The notes under the pieces are model-generated. The model saw only the letters and a list, made by a program, of their open reading frames with translations. It searched no databases and was not told the origin of the DNA. The position numbers and the translations under genes were made by a program. A stretch of 20,509 bases of DNA from Pseudomonadota bacterium (GTDB taxonomy: Bacteria > Pseudomonadota > Alphaproteobacteria > Acetobacterales > Acetobacteraceae): the NCBI GenBank assembly GCA_023424475.1, contig JAFADX010000260.1, forward strand, positions 1 to 20,509, given 5' to 3'. Below, piece after piece: positions 7,858-17,115 of the stretch (within the stretch, counting starts at the first letter, position 1; each line of letters opens with the position of its first letter).

Positions 7858-8313
7858 ATGGCGAGCGACGGTGGTCTGGATCGCGTTGAAAGGGAACACC
7901 GGGCAAGCCCGATCGACGTCCATGTCGGCTCCCGGGTTCGCCTGCGGCGGACGCTCCTGGGCATGAGCCAGGAGAAGCTCGGCGAGGCGCTCGGGCTGAC
8001 CTTCCAGCAGATCCAGAAATACGAGCGCGGCGTGAACCGCATCGGTGCGAGCCGGCTTTTCGACCTCGCCCGCGTGCTGGACGTGCCGATCGGCTTCTTC
8101 TTCGATGACATGTCCCCCGAGCTCGGCGGCAATGCCGCCACGCGCCCGCGCAGCGCCGCCTTCGGCTTCGCCGAGGGCCAGGAGGGCTTCGAGGACGACA
8201 CGCTGCATCGGCGCGAGACGCTCGAACTGGTGCGCGCCTACTACCGCATCACCGATCCGTCGGTGCGCAAGCGGGTCTTCGACCTGATCAAGACCCTTTC
8301 GCCGACCGACTGA
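7858..8313 (+). CDS. XRE-family helix-turn-helix transcriptional regulator
   Basis: The 151-residue protein (from ATG 7858) has an N-terminal Cro/C1-type HTH at about residues 19-83 (VHVGSRVRLRRTLLGMSQEK, then LGLTFQQIQKYERGVNRIGASRL). A C-terminal tail follows (LELVRAYYRITDPSVRKRVFDLIKTL). This is the small alphaproteobacterial XRE regulator usually found between lnt and metK. ATG 7858 has GGAGG 5-9 bp upstream. GTG 7831 is in frame, also has an AGGAGG upstream, and would add nine residues; GTG 7756 would overlap the candidate promoter. The HTH end 'DVPIGFFFDDM' is typical of these proteins. The target genes are unknown, and autoregulation is plausible but not shown. metK does not follow here: the next gene is on the opposite strand. 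Confidence 0.88.
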   Translation: MASDGGLDRVEREHRASPIDVHVGSRVRLRRTLLGMSQEKLGEALGLTFQQIQKYERGVNRIGASRLFDLARVLDVPIGFFFDDMSPELGGNAATRPRSAAFGFAEGQEGFEDDTLHRRETLELVRAYYRITDPSVRKRVFDLIKTLSPTD

Positions 8314-8328
8314 TCCGCGGCCTGGCGC

Positions 8329-8835
8329 TCACGTGCCGCGGCCGCAGTGCAGCATCACGAGAGGCTGCCCCGGCGTCAGGTCCAGGTTGATATCGTCCGG
8401 CCGCGTCCAGGACAGCGTTTCCGTGCCCGTCGTCGGGTCGATGCCGGTTTCGGCGGGCTGGCCGAAGCGGCGTTCGAGTCGCGCGCGCAGCACGCCGGCC
8501 AGCACCGCGTCGCCCCGGGCCGAGACGCAGACCAGCCCGCCATTCCGCTGGTCGAAGGCGAGGACGACCCGGAGCCTCAGGTCGCCCGACCGGAACTCGC
8601 CCCCCACCCGGTATTCCATGCGCGCCTCCGTCACCAGCCGGCGCTCCCGCGGCGGCAGCGCCCGCAGGCTGCCGCGCGAGGCGGCGATGACCTGCCGCTG
8701 CGTCATGCCCCAGCGGGTGAATTCCCAGTGGGCCTCGGCCGGGCCGGCAGGCACTGCCAGCCAGGCGGCGAGCGCCGCCGCGGCGAGGGCGAGGCGGCGG
8801 CCGCCCGCAACCGGCTTGTCCGGGCCGCGGGTCAT
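8329..8835 (-). CDS. Putative secreted/periplasmic protein of unknown function
   Basis: This 168-residue protein is not one I recognise by function. It begins with a clear Sec-type signal peptide: basic 'RGPDKPVAGGRR', a hydrophobic core at about residues 15-30, and an AEA-H cleavage site after residue 35. The mature part starts HWEFTRWGMTQRQVIAAS, a 'WG(M)...V' opening that recurs in small exported proteins that may bind ligands. The rest is predicted mainly beta, with a single Cys in the middle (LVCVS) and one near the end (MLHCGRG) that could pair in the periplasm. The start is the ATG at 8835-8833 (minus), with GAGG about 9 bp upstream. The frame stays open far upstream, but that part overlaps the glycosyltransferase gene antisense and looks non-coding. 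It converges on the XRE gene with a 15-bp gap. Confidence 0.75.
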   Translation of the reverse strand: MTRGPDKPVAGGRRLALAAAALAAWLAVPAGPAEAHWEFTRWGMTQRQVIAASRGSLRALPPRERRLVTEARMEYRVGGEFRSGDLRLRVVLAFDQRNGGLVCVSARGDAVLAGVLRARLERRFGQPAETGIDPTTGTETLSWTRPDDINLDLTPGQPLVMLHCGRGT

Positions 8836-8955
8836 CGCGCCGAACCTCGTCCCGAGGGCAGCGGCGCCGTGCCCTGCCTGCCGGGGCCCGCTGGGTGATT
8901 CCGCCATCGCGTGGCATGGTCGGGCCGACCGGCCGAATGCGTCACGGGGACCATC

Positions 8956-10572
8956 TTGAACCGACTCGTCTATCTCTGCGTCTTCGGCCGCGAAGACTAC
9001 CGCTTCCTCGCCGCGCTGTTGCTGGTATCGATCCTGGACCACAACCGGCCGGCCGGTTTCCATGTCCTGATCCATTGCGACGCGCGCTTCGAGGACTTCC
9101 TGCGCGACCTGCTGCGGGATCTCGGCGTGGACGGGACGGTGGTGGCGGCGAAGGATGCCTCGCGCAACGGCACCTTCGCCGCCTGGGCGCGCTACGACCT
9201 GTTCCGGATCTTCGATCCGCAGCCCTATGAGGCCATCCTCTACCTCGATACCGACATCCTCGTGACGGGCGATCTTTCGCCGGTCTTCGAGCGGCTGGCG
9301 GCCCGGCCCGAGCGGCCGGTCGTCGCCTTCAACGAGTATGGCGAGACGCTGGGGCGCCGCGACCATCCCTTCTACGGCTACCACCTCTTCCGCGAGGCCG
9401 GCCTGCTGGACGCCTGGCGCGATGCGGCCGTGTTCTCGAGCGGCGTGCTCTGCTTCCGGCCGACGGAGGAGGTCCGCGCCCTGTTCGACGACATGAAGGC
9501 CCTGCGGGACGAGACCCAGGCCGGCGCGCTGGGGCAGGTGGCAGGCCATCAGTTCGACCAGCCCTACATGAACTTCCTCGGCCTCACGCGGGGGCTGGTG
9601 GAGGCGGACGGGCTCGACGGGCTTGTTGCCAACAACCCCGATGCCGCGGCGCCCCGGCTGCCGCTGATCGCGCATTTCCCGGGCTCGGTCGGCAATCCCG
9701 ACAAGATCCTCAAGGTGCGCGACCTCGTGCTCGCGAGGTCCGATGTCTCCCCGGCGCTGCGGGCCTATGCGGCGTCGCTGCGCGAAACCCTTCGCCTCGA
9801 GGCGCGGCCGGTGCAGCTGCCCCCCGGGCCCGCCTTCGGCGCGCTGAAGCGCGCGGCGAACGACCTGGTCTACCAGCGCCTGACCGCGCGCCACGGCTTC
9901 GCGGTCCGCCACGGCCCCTTCGCGCGCGCCGGCATGGAATACAAGGTCGAGGGCGCAAGCTGGGGCGACCCGGTGCTGAAGTGGCTCGGCCTCTATGAAT
10001 CCGGCCTGCATCCGGTGATCGAGGCGGTCGCCACGCGGACGGGCATCGAGGCGGTGATCGATGTCGGATGTGCCGAGGGCTATTACGCGGCCGGCCTCGG
10101 CCGGTTGCTCGGCGTACCGCGCATCCACGCCTTCGACACCAATCTGCGGACCCACCGCATCTGCGAGGGCCTGGTGCGCGCGAACTGCCCGGCGGCCGGG
10201 CTCTCCATGGGTGGGCGCATCGGCCCGGACGAACTCGACGCGCTGCTCGCCCGTGGGCGCTCGGTCGTCTTCATGGATTGCGAGGGCGACGAGCGGAACC
10301 TGCTGCGCCTCGATGCGGTGCCGCACCTGCGTACCACCGAGGTGATCGTGGAGTGCCACGAATTCATCAGGGGCTATCGCGGCATCGTCGATGAGCTGAT
10401 CGCCGAGTTCCGCGACACGCACCGGCCGGCGATCGTGGTCGAGCGCGACATCGCGGCGAGCGACGTGCCCGAGATCCGCGCGCTGTCGGGCATGCACCGC
10501 AGCCTCGTCACCAGCGAGACCCGCTTCGAGCCGATGCGCTGGCTCCATCTCGAACCGCTGTCGCGCGATTGA
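8956..10572 (+). CDS. Two-domain protein: GT8-like glycosyltransferase fused to SAM-dependent methyltransferase
   Basis: The protein is about 538 residues from TTG 8956 (GGGGA about 7 bp upstream); GTG 8911 would add 15 residues. The N-terminal half (about 1-260) resembles family-8 glycosyltransferases. It has a 'LVYLCVFG' opening strand, the metal-binding DxD in LYLDTDILV (D98, D100), 'FSSGVLCFRP', 'DQPYMNFL' and a late His in 'IAHFPGSVGNPDKIL'. The C-terminal half (about 330-538) carries a Rossmann methyltransferase motif I, VIDVGCAEGYY (D369-G375), then HAFDTN and FMDCEGDERNLL, preceded by a 'WGDPVLKWLGLYESGLHP' segment. A protein that both transfers a sugar and methylates a glycan is a reasonable inference, but neither substrate can be read. 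It ends 15 bp from the convergent secA gene. The domain calls are moderately sure; the fusion rests on one uninterrupted frame. Confidence 0.8.
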   Translation: MNRLVYLCVFGREDYRFLAALLLVSILDHNRPAGFHVLIHCDARFEDFLRDLLRDLGVDGTVVAAKDASRNGTFAAWARYDLFRIFDPQPYEAILYLDTDILVTGDLSPVFERLAARPERPVVAFNEYGETLGRRDHPFYGYHLFREAGLLDAWRDAAVFSSGVLCFRPTEEVRALFDDMKALRDETQAGALGQVAGHQFDQPYMNFLGLTRGLVEADGLDGLVANNPDAAAPRLPLIAHFPGSVGNPDKILKVRDLVLARSDVSPALRAYAASLRETLRLEARPVQLPPGPAFGALKRAANDLVYQRLTARHGFAVRHGPFARAGMEYKVEGASWGDPVLKWLGLYESGLHPVIEAVATRTGIEAVIDVGCAEGYYAAGLGRLLGVPRIHAFDTNLRTHRICEGLVRANCPAAGLSMGGRIGPDELDALLARGRSVVFMDCEGDERNLLRLDAVPHLRTTEVIVECHEFIRGYRGIVDELIAEFRDTHRPAIVVERDIAASDVPEIRALSGMHRSLVTSETRFEPMRWLHLEPLSRD

Positions 10573-10587
10573 AGGCGCGGCGGGCCT

Positions 10588-13329
<2,742 letters not shown>

Positions 13330-13449
13330 CGGGGGCGTCGGTCTCCGTCGGGCGGGTTGCCCGGTCGAGCGTGCGATCATGCAACACGGATCGCGCCGCA
13401 CCCGGCCTGACCGTTTCGGGGCGAGGCAGGAGGCGGCGCGGACCGAGGA

Positions 13450-13478
13450 CAGATAGGCGGGCAGGGTGGGCGGGTCAA
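13450..13478 (-). promoter_or_regulatory. Predicted secA promoter (sigma-70 type)
   Basis: On the minus strand a TTGACC -35 (13478-13473) and TATCTG -10 (13455-13450) are separated by exactly 17 bp. This is the best promoter match seen in the window. It predicts a secA leader of about 110-115 nt before ATG 13329. Confidence 0.6.
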
Positions 13479-13500
13479 CGAAGGCACGGGAGTCTTGATA

Positions 13501-13665
13501 TGCGTCCGGAGGGGCCCCGCCCCGCCGGGCCACCCCGCCAAAGGCCGAAAGGCCTTTGGAAACCGACACTTGGGGCGTAGCGGGGGAGCGGCGGCAGCCG
13601 GGCTCCCAAGCGCCTTTGCCCTTTCGCGGGCGGCTCGTGGAGGCGCGACGCGCCTCCGGACTCCG
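13501..13665. repeat. Second inverted pair of hairpin repeat elements, secA-PPIase intergenic region
   Basis: The first copy (13510-13565) contains a GGGGC-CCC-GCCCC type stem. After it comes a perfect 9-bp hairpin with GAAA loop, CCAAAGGCC/GGCCTTTGG (13538-13559), then AAACCG. The 31-nt stretch 13535-13565 matches the minus strand of 6049-6079 at 30 of 31 positions. A more diverged, oppositely oriented copy follows: CCAAG-CGCCTTTGCCCTTTCGCGGGCGG-like sequence (13607-13633) and a stem GGAGGCGCG/CGCGCCTCC with a one-base loop (13639-13657). The module order mirrors the locus at 5928-6120. It lies upstream of the secA promoter and 64 bp before the PPIase start, so it may sit in the PPIase leader. 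The remaining bases of the 399-bp gene-free gap (13330-13728) hold only the secA promoter and its leader. Confidence 0.75.
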
Positions 13666-13728
13666 CCCTCGCTTGTCCGTCCCCCGCGCATCGGCCATCT
13701 TCCGCCCGTTTCCCGCCGCTGAGGCCCC

Positions 13729-14655
13729 ATGACCCTCCGTTCCCGCCCCGCGTCCCTCCCTCGCGTGGGCCTTGCCCTGGCGCTGGCGCTGTCCGCGCCG
13801 GGGGCCCTTGCCCAGCCCAGCCCGGCCACGCCGCCCGGCGACCCGGTGGTGGCGCGGGTCGACGGGCAGCCGATCCTGCTCTCCGACCTCGCCGCCGCGG
13901 CGCGGGACCTGCCGGAGGAACTGCGCGCCGCCCCGCCGCAGATGCTCTATCCGCTGCTGCTCGACCAGTTGATCGCCGGCCGCGCCGTGACCGCCGCCGC
14001 GCGGCGCGCCCATCTGGACCAGGACCCGGAGGTGCAGGCCCGCATCCGCCGCGCCGAGGAGCAGGAACTCCAGCAGGCCTGGCTGTCGCGCGAGATCGCC
14101 TCCCGCGTGACCGACGAGGCGATCCGTGCCCGCTATGACCGCGACGTGGCGAACCGCCCGGCCGAGGAGGAGGTGCGCGCCCGCCACATCCTCGTCCCGA
14201 CCGAATCCGAGGCGCGCGAGGTGCTGGCCGAGATCCGCGGCGGCGCCGACTTCACCGCCGTGGCGCAGCGCCGCTCCTCCGGCCCCGGCGCGCGGGAGGG
14301 GGGTGACCTCGGCTTCTTCCGCCGCGGCGACATGGTGCCGGAATTCGCCGAGGCCGCCTTTGCCCTGCAGGCGGGCCAGATCAGCGAGAACCCGGTCCGT
14401 TCTCCCTTCGGCTGGCACGTCATCAAGGTCGAGGAGCGCCGCCAGGCCGCCGCCCCGAGCTTCGAGGAAGCCGCCCCGGCCATCCGCCAGCGGCTGCTCG
14501 AGGCCGAGGTGCAGGCCGCGGTCGAACGCGCCCGCTCCGAGGCGCAGGTGGAACGCTTCAACCTCGACGGATCGGCCCCGCGGGCGACCGACCAGGCCGA
14601 GCCCCCGGCCCCGGCCGCCCCGCCGGCCCGGCCCGGCGCGCCGATCCGGCGCTGA
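13729..14655 (+). CDS. Periplasmic parvulin-type peptidyl-prolyl cis-trans isomerase
   Basis: This 308-residue exported foldase starts with a Sec signal peptide (basic MTLRSRPASLPR, hydrophobic core 13-27, cleavage near ALA-QP at 28/29). A SurA-like N-terminal chaperone segment follows (DGQPILLSDLAAAARDLPEELR). The parvulin domain spans about residues 148-242, with ARHILV, GGDLGFFRRGDMVPEFAEAAFAL and SPFGWHVIKVEERR. A single PPIase domain and this length fit the PpiC/PrsA-like proteins found divergent from secA in Alphaproteobacteria, rather than SurA, which has two. The C-terminal tail is a low-complexity Pro/Ala run (about 285-308). It presumably assists folding of exported proteins. The ATG has GAGG 5-8 bp upstream. 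The repeat element at 13501-13665 sits just upstream. argJ begins 29 bp after the stop and may be co-transcribed. Confidence 0.9.
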   Translation: MTLRSRPASLPRVGLALALALSAPGALAQPSPATPPGDPVVARVDGQPILLSDLAAAARDLPEELRAAPPQMLYPLLLDQLIAGRAVTAAARRAHLDQDPEVQARIRRAEEQELQQAWLSREIASRVTDEAIRARYDRDVANRPAEEEVRARHILVPTESEAREVLAEIRGGADFTAVAQRRSSGPGAREGGDLGFFRRGDMVPEFAEAAFALQAGQISENPVRSPFGWHVIKVEERRQAAAPSFEEAAPAIRQRLLEAEVQAAVERARSEAQVERFNLDGSAPRATDQAEPPAPAAPPARPGAPIRR

Positions 14656-14684
14656 TACCTCCAGGCAAGAACAGGGATACGCCC

Positions 14685-15914
14685 ATGACTCACCCCGTCT
14701 CCCCCCTCGCGCTGCCGATGCCCGAGATGCCGCCGGTGCCCGGCGTGCGCGTCGCGACGGGTGCGGCCGAGATCCGCTACCGCGCGCGGGAGGACGTGAT
14801 GGCCATGGCCTTCCCGGCCGGCACTACCGTCGCGGGCGTCTTCACCAGGAACCGCTGCCCGGGCGCGCCGGTCGAATGGTCGCGCGCGGCGCTCAAGGGC
14901 GGCAAGGCGCGCGGGCTGGTCGTCACCTCGGGCAATTCCAACGTCTTCACCGGCAAGGCGGGGCGCGAAACCTGCGAGAAGACCGCCGAGGCCACCGCCA
15001 AGATCCTCGGCTGCAGGCCGAAGGAGGTCTTCCTCGCCTCGACCGGCGTGATCGGGGAGCGCCTGCCGACCGAGAAGCTGGTGGGCGCGCTGCCCAAGGT
15101 GTTCGACGCCGTGGCCGAGAGCGGCTTCGCCGACGCCGCGAAGGCGATCATGACGACCGACACCTTCCCCAAGGCGGCGGTCCGCACGGCGAGGATCGGC
15201 GACACGACAGTGACCGTCGCCGGCATCGCCAAGGGCAGCGGCATGATCGCCCCCGACATGGCGACCATGCTCTCCTTCCTCGCCACCGACGCGAAGATCC
15301 CAGCCGCGGCGCTGCAGGCGCTGCTGAAGAAGGGCTGCGACAGGTCCTTCAACTGCGTGACGGTGGATTCCGACACCTCGACTTCCGACACCGTGCTGCT
15401 GTTCGCCACCGGCGCGGCGAAGCATCCGCGCGTGCCGGCCGCGGGTGGCCCCGTCCTGAAGGACTTCGCCCGCGCGCTGAACGAGGTGCTGATGGACCTC
15501 GCGCTGATGGTCGCACGGGACGGCGAAGGGGCGCAGAAGCTGATCCGCATCGACGTGACCGGCGCGGTCACGGCGCGCTCGGCGCACCGCATCGGCATGT
15601 GCATCGCGAACTCGCCCCTGGTGAAGACGGCGATCGCCGGCGAGGACGCGAACTGGGGCCGCATCGTCATGGCCGTGGGCAAGGCGGGCGAGCCGGCGGA
15701 TCGCGACAGGCTCTCGATCGCGGTCGGCGGCGTCTGGATGGCGCGCGACGGCGGCGTGGTGGACGGCTACGACGAGACGCCCGTCGCCGCCCACATGAAA
15801 GGCCGCGAGGTCGAGATCACCGTCGATATCGGCCTGGGCAAGGGCAAGGCGACCGTTTGGACCTGCGACCTGACACACGGCTACATCGACATCAACGGCT
15901 CCTACCGGAGTTGA
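14685..15914 (+). CDS. argJ: Bifunctional ornithine acetyltransferase / N-acetylglutamate synthase
   Basis: ArgJ recycles the acetyl group from N-acetylornithine to glutamate, and in bifunctional forms also uses acetyl-CoA, in arginine biosynthesis. The precursor self-cleaves into alpha and beta chains at an Ala-Thr bond. Here the site is in KGSGMIAPDMATMLSF, with T194 as the predicted new N-terminal nucleophile. Other family marks are TRNRCPGAPVEWSR near residue 60, LVVTSGNSNVFTGKAG, LASTGVIGERLP, and EDANWGRIVMAVGKAG near the C-terminus. The 409-residue length is normal. Monofunctional and bifunctional ArgJ cannot be safely separated by eye. In related genomes argJ is usually followed by GNAT/mutT genes. 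Here two carbohydrate-type genes lie between, with only 28 bp to the next start, suggesting one transcript. Confidence 0.96.
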   Translation: MTHPVSPLALPMPEMPPVPGVRVATGAAEIRYRAREDVMAMAFPAGTTVAGVFTRNRCPGAPVEWSRAALKGGKARGLVVTSGNSNVFTGKAGRETCEKTAEATAKILGCRPKEVFLASTGVIGERLPTEKLVGALPKVFDAVAESGFADAAKAIMTTDTFPKAAVRTARIGDTTVTVAGIAKGSGMIAPDMATMLSFLATDAKIPAAALQALLKKGCDRSFNCVTVDSDTSTSDTVLLFATGAAKHPRVPAAGGPVLKDFARALNEVLMDLALMVARDGEGAQKLIRIDVTGAVTARSAHRIGMCIANSPLVKTAIAGEDANWGRIVMAVGKAGEPADRDRLSIAVGGVWMARDGGVVDGYDETPVAAHMKGREVEITVDIGLGKGKATVWTCDLTHGYIDINGSYRS

Positions 15915-15942
15915 TGCGCGCCGCCGGCGGGGGCGGCGGGCC

Positions 15943-17115
15943 GTGACCGTCCTCCTCGGCACCCTGGCGGTCCTTGGCCCGCTCGCTTGGCTGGGCGGGG
16001 CCGTCTGGTTCCTGCGCTTCTTCCGCCGCCCCGCGGTCGAGGCGGAGGGCCGCGTCACGCTGCTGCTCGCCGTCACCGGCCGCACGGCGGGGCTGGAGGC
16101 GCTCTTCGCTGCCCTGGCGCGGCAGACGCTGCGGCCGCGGCGGATGCTCGTCGCGGTCGAGAGCGCCGGAGACCCCGCGCTGGCCCAGGTGCGCGAACTT
16201 GCCCCGCGCCTGCCCTTCCCGGTCGAGGAGGTGGTCGCCGGCCTCGACGGCACGCGCAGCCAGAAGGCGACCAACATGATCGCCGCGCTGGCGCGGGTGG
16301 ACGCGCAGGACGATGCGCTGGTGCTGCTCGATGCCGATATCCTGCCGCAGGCGACCTGGCTGTCCTGGCTGGCGACGCCGGCGCTCAACGGGGCGGCGGA
16401 CCTCGTCACCGGCTATCGCTGGCATGCGCTGGACGGGGCGGGGCCGGGGCGGCATCTGGTCGGCTGGCTCGACCGCTCGCTGGCGCTCGGGCCGCGCTTC
16501 GTCGCGGCGGGGCTGGTCTGGGGCGGGTCGGTGGCGATCTCCCGCGATGCCCTGGCGCGGATGGACCTGCCGCGGGCGCTCTCGCGCACCTTTTCCACCG
16601 ATGGGGCGATCAGCCGCCGCGCGCGGGACCTCGGCCTGCGCGTGCTGACGCGCCGCGCCGTGCTGCTGCCGACGCCGCCGGAGGGCGGCGACCGCGAGGC
16701 GCTCGCCTTCAAGACCCGGCAGTTGCAGATCGTGCATGTCTACGTGCCGCGCCTCTGGGTCTGGCTCGGCGAGGTGCTGCATGCCGAGGCGCTGGCCTTG
16801 CCGCTGCTGGTGATGGCGCTGGCCGGCAACGGCATGGCCTGGGGCTTCGTCGCCGCGCTGGCGGCGCTGGGCCTGGTCCGCGCCGCGATCCACGACCATG
16901 TCGCGCGTGCCATCGGCGTGCGGGACGGGCCCGTGGCGCGCGTGGCGCAGATCCTGCTCGGCGCGCTGGTGCCGGTCACGGCGCCGGCCGTCGCCGCGCT
17001 GTTCTGGACCAGCGCGCGGACGCGGGTGATCCGCTGGCGGCACGTGGACTACGAGGTGCTCGGCCCGGACGAGGTGCGCGTGCTCCGCCGCCGCGCGCCG
17101 GGCGCCACGGCGTGA
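15943..17115 (+). CDS. Ceramide-glucosyltransferase-like membrane glycosyltransferase (GT2/GT21 type)
   Basis: The 390-residue protein has an N-terminal membrane anchor (about 4-24), a cytosolic GT-A domain (35-270) and two or three hydrophobic C-terminal helices (about 283-356). Motifs fit GT21 ceramide glucosyltransferases and bacterial relatives: SQKATNM (106-112), LLDADILPQATWLSWL (128-143, acidic D130/D132), VTGYRWHALDG (155-165), GGSVAIS (194-200) and KTRQLQIVHVYVPRLW (257-272). The acidic site usually seen as SDDYA is STDGAI (218-223), keeping one Asp. The family moves a sugar from a nucleotide sugar to a membrane lipid such as ceramide or another lipid acceptor. Whether the acceptor here is a sphingolipid or hopanoid-type lipid is open. 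The GTG start at 15943 is assigned from the frame and the hydrophobic N-terminus. Its stop overlaps the next gene's start (GTGA). Confidence 0.82.
   Translation: MTVLLGTLAVLGPLAWLGGAVWFLRFFRRPAVEAEGRVTLLLAVTGRTAGLEALFAALARQTLRPRRMLVAVESAGDPALAQVRELAPRLPFPVEEVVAGLDGTRSQKATNMIAALARVDAQDDALVLLDADILPQATWLSWLATPALNGAADLVTGYRWHALDGAGPGRHLVGWLDRSLALGPRFVAAGLVWGGSVAISRDALARMDLPRALSRTFSTDGAISRRARDLGLRVLTRRAVLLPTPPEGGDREALAFKTRQLQIVHVYVPRLWVWLGEVLHAEALALPLLVMALAGNGMAWGFVAALAALGLVRAAIHDHVARAIGVRDGPVARVAQILLGALVPVTAPAVAALFWTSARTRVIRWRHVDYEVLGPDEVRVLRRRAPGATA

Noticed and set aside
8836..10548. N-terminal extension of the minus-strand exported protein up to 739 residues
   Set aside because: The extra part is antisense to the GT-methyltransferase gene, and the signal peptide and ribosome site both place the start at 8835.
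13330..14418. 363-codon upstream extension of the secA frame
   Set aside because: It runs through the promoter, the repeat pair and antisense to the PPIase gene; SecA's conserved N-terminus begins exactly at 13329.
14133..16409. Minus-strand 758-codon frame opposite PPIase/argJ/GT
   Set aside because: Antisense to three genes with clear motifs; no domain content of its own.
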